Assembly: GCF_028609885.1 (NCBI RefSeq)
Contig: NZ_CP063195.1
Span: 2,356,001 to 2,420,000, forward strand
Origin: Corynebacterium jeikeium
GTDB lineage: Bacteria; Actinomycetota; Actinomycetes; Mycobacteriales; Mycobacteriaceae
DNA length: 64,000 nt
Direction: 5' to 3'
A program made the translations under genes and the position numbers. Below, in pieces: positions 26,797 through 36,239 of this stretch. The notes under the pieces were generated by a model. The model was given only the letters and a program-made list of their open reading frames with translations. It searched no databases and was not told the origin of the DNA. How positions within the stretch are numbered: the first letter of the stretch is position 1; each line of letters starts with the position of its first letter.

Positions 26797-29700
26797 GTGG
26801 CAGTGCTGGCCATCCCCGTCACCGTCGCGGTGGCGCTCATCCTCGTCCCCTTACTGGTCAAAACACTTGATCGTAAAGCCGGTTGGCCTTTAGGCGTGAC
26901 CTTCCTGGCACTCGCGGGGTACGTGATCAAGCATGCGGATCCGATACTCAACGGCAAGACAGTCACCTGGTCCGTGACGTGGATCCAAGGTTTCCTCACG
27001 GGCGCGGGCGGTGCAGGCGACGCAAACTCAGGCGCCCTCAACTTGGCCCTGAAAATGGACTCCCTGGGACTGTTCTTCACCCTCCTGGCGCTGCTCATCG
27101 GCGCCGTCGTGTTCATCTACTCCGCCGCCTACCTGCACAAGGGCGACAAGATCATGAGCTTCTACGTGCTCATGACCTCCTTCATGCTGGCAGTCCTCCT
27201 GCTAGTCCTGGCCGACGACGTGGCCCTGCTGTTCATCGGCTGGGAGCTGGTCTCCCTGGCCTCCTTCTTCCTCATCGCCCGCTCGGGCTCCGGCGGCGAG
27301 GCCGGTTCCATCCGCACCCTCCTGCTGACTTTCATCGGCGGCCTGTTCCTGCTGGCTGCCCTGGGCATCGGCGTGATCACCACGGGCACCACCAACCTTT
27401 CGGCCATGCTGCACTCCCCCGCCTGGGAGGGCCAGGACGTGCGCCTGGCCATCGTCGCGGTTCTTATCGCCCTGGCGGCGTTCTCGAAGGCCGCGCAGAT
27501 CCCCTTCCACTTCTGGCTGCCGGAGGCGATGGCCGCGGACACCCCGGTTTCCGCCTTCCTGCACGCCGCCGCCGTGGTCAAGGCTGGCGTGTACCTGTTG
27601 CTGCGCTTCTCCGGCCTGTTCGAGGGTGTGATGGCCTGGCACATCCTGCTGATCGTCATCGGCATGACCACCGCCATCATGGGTGCCGTGTTTGCCATCC
27701 AGAAGACGGATCTGAAGAAACTCACGGCCTATTCCACGGTCTCCCAGCTGGGCTGGATCGTCGCCACCATTGGTGTGGGCACTCCTTTTGCCATCAGTGC
27801 CGCGCTGGTTCACACGGCCGCCCACGCGCTGTTCAAGTCCTCGCTGTTCATGATCGCCGGCGTGGTGGACCACCAGGCCGGATCGCGTGACATTCGTCGC
27901 CTAGGGCCGCTGTGGCGCCAGATGCCCTTTACTTTTGTGTCCGCTGTGATCGCGGCGGCGTCAATGGCTGCTATTCCCCCGACCTTCGGCTTTGTGTCGA
28001 AGGAGGGCATGCTTACCGCGTTCGAGGAGGCGCCGTTTAACAACGCCGGCGTGATCGCCTTGCTGGTCGCGGCGGGGCTCGGCGCGTTGGCCACCTTCGT
28101 GTACTCCGCGCGCTACGTCTTGGGCGCATTCATCGACGGTCCGAAGGATATGTCACACGTGAAGGAGGCTCCGGCCAATCTGTGGATTCCCGCGGTGCTG
28201 CCGGGCGTGCTTTCCCTGCCGGGTGTCGCGTTCCTGGGCTTCTTCGACGAGACTCTCGACCAGGTCGTCGATGCCACGGGTCTGGGCCACGCTCACACAC
28301 ACTTGGCGCTCTGGCACGGCCTGACTGTGGCGCTCTGGATCTCTCTCGCGGTGCTGGTCGCGGGCGTCATTGTTGTTATTTATCGACGCCCTCTGCTCCA
28401 GCCGCTCGAGGGCAAGCGTCTCGGGGTGGCAACGGGCGCGGAGATGATCTCCGCATTCATCGAACGCTCGACCAAGGTGGGCCGTGCGTTTGGCCGCCTG
28501 GCGAACTCTGTGAACCCCAACCGGCACGTGGTGTGGATCTTCGCCTCGCTGATTGTGCTGGCGGGCTTCTCCCTGCTGGGGCCGGGTCGCCTGGAGAGGC
28601 TGGCGGATCTGCCGCCGCGTGTCGAGGGGATCGACAGCATCGTGGACCTCGTTGGCCTGGTGATTATCGGCTTGAGTGTGCTCGTGATGATTGGTACTCG
28701 CTCGCGCCTGGCTTCCGTGGTGCTGGTCGGTGTGGTCGGCGTGGGCGTTTCCTGGGTCATGCTGACACTAGGCGCACCGGACGTCGCCACCACCCAGTTG
28801 TTGGTCGAGTTCTGCGTGGTCGTCATCATGATGCTGGTGATCCGCCACCAGCCGCGCCTGTACCTGCGCGAGGGCGCAAACCGTACCCGCTTCGCCACAG
28901 TTCTGGCGGTGCTGGTCGGTGTGATTACCTTCCTGGGCGTGTGGCTGCTTATCGGCCGTCACGAGAAGCCCGCGATCGCGCAGTGGTACTTGGAGAACAC
29001 CCCGGAGATCTCCGGCGGCAACAACGTGGTCGCGGTCATCCTGGTGGAGTTCCGTGCCTTCGATACCTTGGGCGAGCTGACGGTGCTGGGCATGGCGGGC
29101 ATCGTCATCGCCGCGCTGATCAAGTCCATCCCCCGCTCCCCGGTTCCGGGCTACGGTCCGGGTTCCACCGCGGAGCTGTTCCGCGCTCCGGGTTCCACCC
29201 GCTTCCCGGATGTGCACAAAGTTCCGGAGCTGGCGCCGTTCTACTCCAAGTACCTGCGCTCCACGCACCTGAACTCCATCAACTCGCGGATGACGATGTA
29301 CCCGCTGATCCCGATTCTTGCGCTGCTGTCCGCCGCCACATTCTGGCGCGGCCACCAGGCTCCCGGCGGCGGGTTCGTCGCCGCCCTGATCGCGGCCTGC
29401 GGCATCTTCATGTACTACCTGGCGCAGTCCCGAGCCAAGAAGATGTTCACCGACCAGGTGGCCTACACCTTCGTCGGCGCGGGCATGGCGATGGCGCTGA
29501 TCACCGGCCTGATCGGCTACTTGCATGGCGGATTCCTGGCGCCAATCCACGGGGAGATTCTGGGGCAGCACATGACCACCTCGCTGATCTTCGACGGCGG
29601 CGTGTACCTGGCAGTGCTCGGCCTGGTGGTCATCGTCATCAACCAGATGGGTGGCCGCGAGCGCCCGGGTACCGACCCGGCAACGCTGAAGTCCAAGTTC

Positions 29701-30024
29701 CGCGCCCAGACTGCGACGCAGAAGATGGGTCCGAACTCCAAGGGCAAGCGTCCCACGCCCATCGAGGGCAAGGCGGATCCCGCCAAGCAGCCCTCGCCTG
29801 TGGCTGTGACTGTCGGCGGCAGCAACATTCCGCTCAACCCCTCCCAAGTCTCCGCTGCCGCGAAGGCTGCGGAGGAGGCCCACCGGGCCGAGCGCGAAGC
29901 GGCCCGCGCGCCGGTGAAGGCTGTCAAGGACGGGGCTGAGGCCAAGGCCGCGGAGCCTGATGGCGTCGCTAAGAAAAACACCGAACAGCAAGAACAGCAC
30001 GAGAAGAAGGGAGAGAACCAGTGA
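26797..30024 (+). CDS. mrpA: MrpA/MnhA cation:proton antiporter subunit A with fused MrpB domain
   Basis: The product has about 1075 aa. The NuoL/MrpA-like core (about residues 1-750) carries the proton-channel signatures FHFWLPEAMAADTPVSAFLHAA and LKKLTAYSTVSQLGW. A C-terminal MnhB-like domain (about 820-960) begins RMTMYPLIPILALL and contains FWRGHQAPGGGFVAALI. A charged tail of about 120 residues follows, ending EQQEQHEKKGENQ. The complex exchanges cytoplasmic Na+ for H+. I prefer the GTG at 26797; the ORF is open from 26740. The stop overlaps mrpC (GTGA). C. glutamicum has the same A-B fusion as I recall. Confidence 0.9.
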   Translation: MAVLAIPVTVAVALILVPLLVKTLDRKAGWPLGVTFLALAGYVIKHADPILNGKTVTWSVTWIQGFLTGAGGAGDANSGALNLALKMDSLGLFFTLLALLIGAVVFIYSAAYLHKGDKIMSFYVLMTSFMLAVLLLVLADDVALLFIGWELVSLASFFLIARSGSGGEAGSIRTLLLTFIGGLFLLAALGIGVITTGTTNLSAMLHSPAWEGQDVRLAIVAVLIALAAFSKAAQIPFHFWLPEAMAADTPVSAFLHAAAVVKAGVYLLLRFSGLFEGVMAWHILLIVIGMTTAIMGAVFAIQKTDLKKLTAYSTVSQLGWIVATIGVGTPFAISAALVHTAAHALFKSSLFMIAGVVDHQAGSRDIRRLGPLWRQMPFTFVSAVIAAASMAAIPPTFGFVSKEGMLTAFEEAPFNNAGVIALLVAAGLGALATFVYSARYVLGAFIDGPKDMSHVKEAPANLWIPAVLPGVLSLPGVAFLGFFDETLDQVVDATGLGHAHTHLALWHGLTVALWISLAVLVAGVIVVIYRRPLLQPLEGKRLGVATGAEMISAFIERSTKVGRAFGRLANSVNPNRHVVWIFASLIVLAGFSLLGPGRLERLADLPPRVEGIDSIVDLVGLVIIGLSVLVMIGTRSRLASVVLVGVVGVGVSWVMLTLGAPDVATTQLLVEFCVVVIMMLVIRHQPRLYLREGANRTRFATVLAVLVGVITFLGVWLLIGRHEKPAIAQWYLENTPEISGGNNVVAVILVEFRAFDTLGELTVLGMAGIVIAALIKSIPRSPVPGYGPGSTAELFRAPGSTRFPDVHKVPELAPFYSKYLRSTHLNSINSRMTMYPLIPILALLSAATFWRGHQAPGGGFVAALIAACGIFMYYLAQSRAKKMFTDQVAYTFVGAGMAMALITGLIGYLHGGFLAPIHGEILGQHMTTSLIFDGGVYLAVLGLVVIVINQMGGRERPGTDPATLKSKFRAQTATQKMGPNSKGKRPTPIEGKADPAKQPSPVAVTVGGSNIPLNPSQVSAAAKAAEEAHRAEREAARAPVKAVKDGAEAKAAEPDGVAKKNTEQQEQHEKKGENQ

Positions 30025-30593
30025 TCATCGCAGCTATCATCGCCATCCTGATGGGCGGCGGCGTGTACCTGGTGATGCAGCGCGGAATGCTGCGCATCAT
30101 CATGGGAATCACGCTGATGAGCCACGCGGTTAACCTCCTGATCCTCGCTGCGGGCATCGGCGCGTGGCGCATGGATCCGCTGATGGATCGCGCGACCCCC
30201 GAGCAGGCAGCCGACCCGCTACCCCAGGCGTTCGTGCTGACAGCAATCGTGATCTCCATGGCCTCCACCGCCGTGATGCTGGCCATGGCCGCGCTCGGCC
30301 GCGACGACGACACGTTCGGCAGCGACGACGTGGAGACCGCCTCCCGCCGCCTGCGCACCCTGCAGACGATGGGCTGGAAGAACTACGAGGAAGCCAAGGC
30401 CCACGGCGGAGTGGTCAAGGAGCACGAGGATAAGAAGCTCGGCGCCAACGACTACACGGAAGTCCACTCCACCACCGACGAGGACGGCCCGGGCGAAGCC
30501 GCCGCACAGCCAGCCGATGCAGCCAAACCTGCCGGCGCAGCCAGCACCAGCGACAAGGCGCGCGCTAACGATCAGAAGGGAGCGCAGAAGTAA
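30021..30593 (+). CDS. mrpC: MrpC/MnhC antiporter subunit C with long hydrophilic tail
   Basis: The 190-aa protein is NuoK-like in its first about 95 residues (three helices: IIAAIIAILMGGGVYLVMQ, LMSHAVNLLILAAGI, TAIVISMASTAVMLAMAAL). The remaining about 95 residues are hydrophilic, acidic then Ala/Lys-rich, roughly doubling the usual subunit length (about 115 aa). It overlaps mrpA and mrpD (TAATG). Confidence 0.92.
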   Translation: MIIAAIIAILMGGGVYLVMQRGMLRIIMGITLMSHAVNLLILAAGIGAWRMDPLMDRATPEQAADPLPQAFVLTAIVISMASTAVMLAMAALGRDDDTFGSDDVETASRRLRTLQTMGWKNYEEAKAHGGVVKEHEDKKLGANDYTEVHSTTDEDGPGEAAAQPADAAKPAGAASTSDKARANDQKGAQK

Positions 30594-32338
30594 TGACCGA
30601 AGGTTCCCTCCTCAGCTTGTTTATCGCCGTCCCGCTGCTGGCTGCGGCCGTTGCCGCGATGGCTCCGTGGATGAGCCTCCGCCGCGCGCTGGGCCTGCTA
30701 GTGCCGGCATTCGGCATCGTCGGCGGCGTCTGGGTACTGGTGAAGGTCAACGAGCCGAACACGGTGCTGGTCGATAACGTCGGTGGGTTCGTCGGCGGTA
30801 TCTCCATCCCGCTGGTCGCCGACAACCTGGCGGGCATTATGATCCTGACGACCTCCGTCGTCGCCCTGATCGCCAACTGGTTTGCCGACGTTGTCGGGGA
30901 GACGCGCACCCGCTTCTACCCCGCCCTCACGCTCATGCTGATCGGCGGCGTATGGGGTGCGCTGCTGACCGCGGACTTGTTCAACCTGTTCGTGTTCATC
31001 GAAGTCATGCTGATGCCTTCCTTCGGTCTGCTGGCGATGACCGGCACGTGGGCTCGCCTGGCGGCGGGCAGGATGTTCATCATCGTGAACCTGGTGACCT
31101 CCCTGGTGCTGCTGAGCGGCGTGGTACTGATCTACAGCGTGGTGGGCACCACCAACCTCGCAGCTTTGGCGGGCGCGGCTGGACCCCGCGGCACTGAGTT
31201 TGCCGAGGGGGTCTACGGCAACCAGTGGCAGCTGGTGATCCCGCTGGGTGTGGTTCTGCTGGCGCTGGCTGTGAAGGCGGGCGCGGCACCCGTTCACACC
31301 TGGCTGCCGCGTGCCTACCCGTCTACCTCCCCGGCCGTGATGGCGCTGTTCTCCGGCCTGCACACCAAGGTCGGCATCTACGCGATTTTCCGCGTGTACC
31401 TGACCATCTTCGAAGGCGACCCCACCTGGTCCTGGGCAATCCTGGTGATCGTGGTGCTGGGCATGCTGATCGGTGGTTTCGCCGGCCTGGGAGAAACCAC
31501 GATGCGCAGCGTGATCGCCTACCAGATGGTCAACGGCATCCCATTCATGCTGATTGGACTGGCTTTCCTCAGCGACGATGCCCGTCTCATGCTCAGCGCA
31601 GCACTGTTCTACATGCTGCACCACATGATCGTCGCCGGATCCCTCATCATGGCCTCCGGCGCGATCGAGGAGACCTACGGTTCGGGCCGCGTGCGCAAGC
31701 TCTCCGGCCTGATGCGCCGCGACCGCTTCGTCGCCGTAGTCTTCGCGGCGGGTGCGCTGGCTATCGTCGGCCTACCGCCGTTCTCCGGACTGTGGGGCAA
31801 GCTGGCGCTGGTCTTCGGTGTGGCCCAGGACGGCACGTGGAAGACCTGGCTGGCCATCGGCGCGATCATTGTCTCCTCCATCGGCGCCTTGGTCTCCATG
31901 ATCTACGTGTGGCGCGAGGTGTTCTGGGGGCGCCAGATGAACGCCAACGAGGCCGACCCGGAGCTGCGCGTACCGCGCCGCTACGTGTGGCCGTCGGCAG
32001 TCATGATGCTGATCTCCGTAGGCATGTTCATCGGCGCCGGGCCGATCTTCCAGCAAGTCAACAAGGCCGCCGATAACCTGACCGACACGACCGCTTATGT
32101 CGAGGCAGTCCTCGGCGATCCGGATGACGCCGTCGGTGCGGTCCTGCCACCCGGCCCGAGCGGATTGGATAATGTTCCTGCCGGTGCGCGTAGTACTACG
32201 AACGATGACGCCCACACCGAGCGTGCTGAGCGTGCCGAACGCGAAGGCCGCGGAGGCCACGAGAACCGCGAAGACCGCGAAAGCCGCGAAGACCGTAAAG
32301 ACACGGAGCAGCAGGCTCAGAACCGGGAGGAGCGCTAA
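30593..32338 (+). CDS. mrpD: MrpD/MnhD antiporter subunit D
   Basis: The 581-aa NuoM/N-like proton-translocating subunit has 14-helix character and the signature KAGAAPVHTWLPRAYPSTSPAVMALFSGL near residue 225. The C-terminal about 80 residues are hydrophilic and strikingly repetitive in Glu/Arg (ERAERAEREGRGG, REDRESREDRKD), likely helical/coiled. ATG overlaps the mrpC stop. Confidence 0.93.
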   Translation: MTEGSLLSLFIAVPLLAAAVAAMAPWMSLRRALGLLVPAFGIVGGVWVLVKVNEPNTVLVDNVGGFVGGISIPLVADNLAGIMILTTSVVALIANWFADVVGETRTRFYPALTLMLIGGVWGALLTADLFNLFVFIEVMLMPSFGLLAMTGTWARLAAGRMFIIVNLVTSLVLLSGVVLIYSVVGTTNLAALAGAAGPRGTEFAEGVYGNQWQLVIPLGVVLLALAVKAGAAPVHTWLPRAYPSTSPAVMALFSGLHTKVGIYAIFRVYLTIFEGDPTWSWAILVIVVLGMLIGGFAGLGETTMRSVIAYQMVNGIPFMLIGLAFLSDDARLMLSAALFYMLHHMIVAGSLIMASGAIEETYGSGRVRKLSGLMRRDRFVAVVFAAGALAIVGLPPFSGLWGKLALVFGVAQDGTWKTWLAIGAIIVSSIGALVSMIYVWREVFWGRQMNANEADPELRVPRRYVWPSAVMMLISVGMFIGAGPIFQQVNKAADNLTDTTAYVEAVLGDPDDAVGAVLPPGPSGLDNVPAGARSTTNDDAHTERAERAEREGRGGHENREDRESREDRKDTEQQAQNREER

Positions 32339-32341
32339 GCC

Positions 32342-33199
32342 ATGGCAAAGTTCAGCATTGTCCAAGCAATAAGGTCCACCGGCCACGCGCTGAAGTACGC
32401 CGTGTGGCTCACCGGGCAGATCATCAAGGAATCGGTCGTCATGGCGGCCGATACCCTCGGCACCGGCCGCAATATCGCGCCGGTAGTGATCTACTACCCG
32501 CTGCGCGTGACCAGCGAGCGGGACATCGCGGCCCTCATCGCCTCGATCACCATGACCCCCGGCACGCTCTCTCTGGGCGTGACTGGCCCGAAGGAGGTCG
32601 ACTACGACGCAGCCGCCGGCGAGCGCAGTTCTAAGGACGCCTTCGCCGTGGCCCGCTCGGAGTTCAACACCCACGGCCTAGACCACGTCCAGCGCTTCCT
32701 CGCGGTCCACGCCATGTACGGCGCCGACCCCGAAGAGCTGTTAGCCAGCCTGGCGGACATGGAGGAGCACCTCGCCCCATCGGTGAAGGAAAAGCCGCTG
32801 CACTTCGACGTGCAGTATCTGGTGGAGAAGGGCCGCCCCGGCCCGCGTGGCTTCCGCGGTTCACGCGGCGGTCGTGCCTCCGATGAGACGGTCTTCGACG
32901 TAGAGAAGGTGGATTCCACTCCACACGCCGCCGCCTTCGTCGCCGCGATCCTCCAGTCCGACGAGGAGGAAAAGAACCCCTCCGACGTACGCGACATGGA
33001 TCGCAAGGAACGCTACGAGATCGCCCGCCGGAACGCTGAGCGCGCCAAGGCCCGGATCTCCAATGCAACCCCCGATATTGATACTTTCCGCGGGGACAAC
33101 CTGGGGGCGTCCAAACCCGACCAGGAAGGCCGCACCAAACCGGGAGAGACCTTGTACGACCCGTTGTATCCGAAGAACAACCCAAAGGAAGGCAAGTAG
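32342..33199 (+). CDS. mrpE: MrpE/MnhE antiporter subunit E with extended C-terminus
   Basis: The 285-aa protein has an MrpE domain in the first about 180 residues (WLTGQIIKESVVMAADTL; MTPGTLSLGVTG), then a hydrophilic extension of about 110 residues beyond the usual family length, rich in charged residues (DMDRKERYEIARRNAERAKAR). ATG 3 nt after mrpD; it abuts mrpF. Confidence 0.85.
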   Translation: MAKFSIVQAIRSTGHALKYAVWLTGQIIKESVVMAADTLGTGRNIAPVVIYYPLRVTSERDIAALIASITMTPGTLSLGVTGPKEVDYDAAAGERSSKDAFAVARSEFNTHGLDHVQRFLAVHAMYGADPEELLASLADMEEHLAPSVKEKPLHFDVQYLVEKGRPGPRGFRGSRGGRASDETVFDVEKVDSTPHAAAFVAAILQSDEEEKNPSDVRDMDRKERYEIARRNAERAKARISNATPDIDTFRGDNLGASKPDQEGRTKPGETLYDPLYPKNNPKEGK

Positions 33200-33478
33200 A
33201 TGGAGCCCAGGGACTTACTAAATATCCTGGTGGGCATCGCCGCCGCCATTGTTGTTATCGCGCTGTTTACGGTGTTGTGGCGCGCAGTGTCTACGCATAA
33301 TGACGCCCGCCGCGCCGTCCTTTCCGACATGGTGTTTATGGCGATGGCAGGCCTGTTTTTGTGTTATTCGATCTTCCACCGCACGTCGATCACCTACGAG
33401 GTCGCACTGTTCGCCGGCCTGTTCGGCGCGCTGTCGACGATCTCCTATGCCCGCATCATTTCTCGAGGGAGGCGCTAA
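33200..33478 (+). CDS. mrpF: MrpF/MnhF antiporter subunit F
   Basis: The 92-aa protein has three hydrophobic helices (NILVGIAAAIVVIALFTVLW; MVFMAMAGLFLCYSIF; ALFAGLFGALSTISYARI), the length and layout of MrpF. It directly abuts mrpE and mrpG. Confidence 0.9.
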   Translation: MEPRDLLNILVGIAAAIVVIALFTVLWRAVSTHNDARRAVLSDMVFMAMAGLFLCYSIFHRTSITYEVALFAGLFGALSTISYARIISRGRR

Positions 33479-33880
33479 ATGTCCACAACAGTCCTCGCCG
33501 CTGCCGGCGAAATGGTCGAATTCAGCGAACCTGGTTGGCTTGGCGCGATTACCGCGGGTGTGCTCGCCATTCTCGGGGCGATCTTTATCTTTGTTTCTGC
33601 CCGCGCAATGTACCTTGCTCCGGACGCCCTCAGTCAGGTCAACATGGTCGGTCCAGCTGTCGGCGTGGGGCTTCCCCTGCTGATCAGCGCCAACCTGGTT
33701 TACTCCTGGTCGACGGAAGGGTTTGTGCTGGGCGAATTGATCCGCGCGATCGTCGCGATCGTTGCGTTGCTGGTGATCGGCGCCGTCGGTTCATACGTAA
33801 TGGGCCGTGCGCTGCATGCGACGCACTGGGATCACACCGTGCCGCTGTCTGGTGGTCAGCGGGCGAAGGAGCCCAAGTAG
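33479..33880 (+). CDS. mrpG: MrpG/MnhG antiporter subunit G
   Basis: The 133-aa protein has three helices and the MrpG-typical AGVLAILGAIFIFVSARAMYLAPDALSQVNMVG. It ends the Mrp operon. Its stop context AGTAGCGCCA is repeated 30 bp downstream, giving a second in-frame TAG. Confidence 0.9.
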   Translation: MSTTVLAAAGEMVEFSEPGWLGAITAGVLAILGAIFIFVSARAMYLAPDALSQVNMVGPAVGVGLPLLISANLVYSWSTEGFVLGELIRAIVAIVALLVIGAVGSYVMGRALHATHWDHTVPLSGGQRAKEPK

Positions 33881-33919
33881 CGCCAGCGGGCGCAACCTTA
33901 AGACCAGTAGCGCCATTAG

Positions 33920-33966
33920 AAAACGAGTCCGCCCACCACTTCCTTGGTGGGGGCGGACTCGTTTTT
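33920..33966. terminator. bidirectional terminator between mrpG and ohr
   Basis: A long stem AAACGAGTCCGCCC-ACCA / TGGT-GGGGGCGGACTCGTTT with a short loop is followed by TTTTT on the plus strand. It can also end the convergent ohr transcript. Confidence 0.92.
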
Positions 33967-33984
33967 ACTTTTTGCGGGGCGGAA

Positions 33985-34410
33985 CTAGCCGACGACGGCC
34001 ACAGCCTCAACGTCGATTTCGCCACGCATCGCCTTGGAGTAAGGGCAGAACGCGTGTGCATCCGCAACCAGCTCGTCGGCCTTAGCCTGGTCCACGCCGA
34101 AGACGGTGGCGGTGATCTTCGCGGACAGGCGGAAGCCTTCCGGAACCTTGTTCAGGGTGGTCTCAACGGTAACCTCCGGGGACTGGGTCATTTCCACGCC
34201 AGCCTCCTTGATGGTCTTCTGCAGAGCGCCGTTGAAGCAGGCGGCCCAGCCTGCGGAGACCAGCTGCTCCGGGTTCGTGCCCTCGCCGGAGCCGCCCATT
34301 GCCTTTGGCGGGCGAACGTCCAGGTCGATCTGGCGGTCGTCGGTGGCTACGTGGCCGTCACGGCCGCCGCCGGTAGAAAGTGCCTTTGCTGTGTACAGTG
34401 CCTCGCTCAT
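33985..34410 (-). CDS. ohr: Ohr-type organic hydroperoxide resistance protein (OsmC family)
   Basis: The 141-aa thiol peroxidase has both redox cysteines in context: AACFNGAL (about residue 59) and AFCPYSKA (about 122). N-terminal YTAKALSTGGGRDGHV matches Ohr. It detoxifies organic hydroperoxides. It is adjacent to catalase on the same strand, 116 nt downstream of it. Confidence 0.93.
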   Translation of the reverse strand: MSEALYTAKALSTGGGRDGHVATDDRQIDLDVRPPKAMGGSGEGTNPEQLVSAGWAACFNGALQKTIKEAGVEMTQSPEVTVETTLNKVPEGFRLSAKITATVFGVDQAKADELVADAHAFCPYSKAMRGEIDVEAVAVVG

Positions 34411-34526
34411 GAGTGAACCAATCCTTTCGCCAAAACTGTCTGTTGGTCGTCGTTAGTTGCTGTTTGATTCTTTTGCGGCGCCCAGCCTACGTGAACCGGC
34501 GGGCGCCGCGCTGTGGCCAGTGGCGG

Positions 34527-36158
34527 CTACTTGCCGGTGAAGATTTCCTTCACCCGGTCGCGCAGGTTCTCGTCGACCTTGCCCCAGTAGGTCCAGCACT
34601 GCTCGGCCACCTGGTCAGACACACCGTCCATCGCGCCTGCGATGTTGTTTGCCAAGCGCTCCCGGGCGGCGTCATCCAGAACCTCGCGCACCAGCTGGCC
34701 CGCCTGGATGAAGTCATCGTCCTCCGGGTGGCGGACGTATGCCCCGCGGGTCAGGTCAGTGCCGTGCAGGTCGTCGAACAGGCCCAGCTCCTCCGCGGCG
34801 GTCACGGCGGATTCCTGGCCGCGGCCAAAGCCGTACTGGGATTCACCGGCGGCCACGCCCTGCTCGACGGCACCGGAGCCATCGTTGACGTCGTTTACGC
34901 CCTCGCCGCGCTCGAAGCGATTCGGGGAGTACACCGGGGTGCCGGCCGGCGGGAACTCCTGGTTACCCGCGCCGTCCTTGGCGGTGTAGTAGTTCTTCTC
35001 CGCCACAATGGAACGGTTGGAAGGCAGCTGGTGGAAGTTCACGCCCAGGCGGTAACGCTGCGTGTCTGCGTAGGCGAAGGAGCGAGCCAGCAGCATCTTG
35101 TCCGGAGACAGCCCAATGCCCGGCACCAGGTTCGACGGCGCGAAAGCGGCCTGCTCGATCTGGGCGAAGAAGTTCTGCGGGTTCTCGTTCAGCGTGAAGT
35201 GGCCGACCGGAATCAGCGGGTAATCCTTCTGGGACCAGGTCTTCGTCAGGTCAAACGGGTTCCAGCGGTAATCTTCCGCCTCGGCGACAGGCATGATCTG
35301 CACCTTCACATCCCACGTCGGGTAATCGCCGCGTTCGATGGCGTCATAAAGATCCTGGCGGGAGGAATCGAAGTTGCCCGAGGCAATGACCTTGGCGGCT
35401 TCCTCCTCGGTGTAGAAGTCCCAGCCCTGGCGGGTCTTGAAGTGGTACTTCACCCAGAAACGCTCGCCGGCGTCGTTGATCCACTGATAGGTGTGAGAGC
35501 CGAAGCCATCCATGTGGCGGAAGTCCGTCGGGATACCGCGATCGCCCATCAGGTAAGTCACCTGGTGTGCGGTCTCCGGGGAGCGGGTCCAGAAATCCCA
35601 CTGCATGTCCGCAGAGCGCAGGCCGGAATCCGCCAGACGCTTCTGGGAACGGATGAAGTCCGGGAACTTAATGCCGTCGCGCAGGAAGAACACCGGGGTG
35701 TTGTTGCCCACGATGTCGTAGTTGCCCTGCTGGGTGTAGAACTTCAGCGAGAATCCGCGCACGTCGCGCACCGCGTCGGGGAAGCCCTGCTCGCCCGCGA
35801 CGGTGGAGAAACGGGCCAGCATCGGGGTCACACGCCCCGGCTGGAACAGGTCCGCCTTGGTGTACTTGGAGACGTCCTCGGTGATGGTCAGCTCACCGAA
35901 GGCGCCGGAGCCCTTGGCGTGCACGTTGCGCTCCGGGATGCGTTCGCGGTTGAAGTGCGCGTGCTTTTCCACCAGGTGTACGTCGGAAAGCAGCAGCGGA
36001 CCCTGCTGGCCCACGGTCGCGGAGTGCTCCTCGGTGCTGACCGGGGAGCCGTTCACGTTCGTCGAGGCCCCGGAGTAGGGGCACACGCCGCGGGAGGCGA
36101 CGCCCTTGGCCGTGGTGATTGGGTCGTTATTGGTGCCGTCATTATTCGTAGCAGTCAT
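34527..36158 (-). CDS. katA: catalase (clade 3-type monofunctional haem catalase)
   Basis: The 543-aa product starts at the ATG at 36158, with GGAGG 5 nt upstream. The distal His is in ERNVHAKGSGAFG near residue 70, the essential Asn region in GNNTPVFFLRDGIKFPDF, and the proximal Tyr in FAYADTQRYRLG near 355. It decomposes H2O2. It diverges from the ECF sigma gene, the katA-sigC pairing known from C. glutamicum. Confidence 0.95.
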   Translation of the reverse strand: MTATNNDGTNNDPITTAKGVASRGVCPYSGASTNVNGSPVSTEEHSATVGQQGPLLLSDVHLVEKHAHFNRERIPERNVHAKGSGAFGELTITEDVSKYTKADLFQPGRVTPMLARFSTVAGEQGFPDAVRDVRGFSLKFYTQQGNYDIVGNNTPVFFLRDGIKFPDFIRSQKRLADSGLRSADMQWDFWTRSPETAHQVTYLMGDRGIPTDFRHMDGFGSHTYQWINDAGERFWVKYHFKTRQGWDFYTEEEAAKVIASGNFDSSRQDLYDAIERGDYPTWDVKVQIMPVAEAEDYRWNPFDLTKTWSQKDYPLIPVGHFTLNENPQNFFAQIEQAAFAPSNLVPGIGLSPDKMLLARSFAYADTQRYRLGVNFHQLPSNRSIVAEKNYYTAKDGAGNQEFPPAGTPVYSPNRFERGEGVNDVNDGSGAVEQGVAAGESQYGFGRGQESAVTAAEELGLFDDLHGTDLTRGAYVRHPEDDDFIQAGQLVREVLDDAARERLANNIAGAMDGVSDQVAEQCWTYWGKVDENLRDRVKEIFTGK

Positions 36159-36239
36159 GGGTACCTCCAGATACCTAATAGCTTTGGCTATGCAATCCAC
36201 CTTGCCAGAATTTCCGCACCCGCGTGTTAGGCTTTGTCC

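Noticed and set aside
34413-36230. 605-aa plus-strand frame over catalase
   Set aside because: Antisense shadow of katA with no domain-like features.
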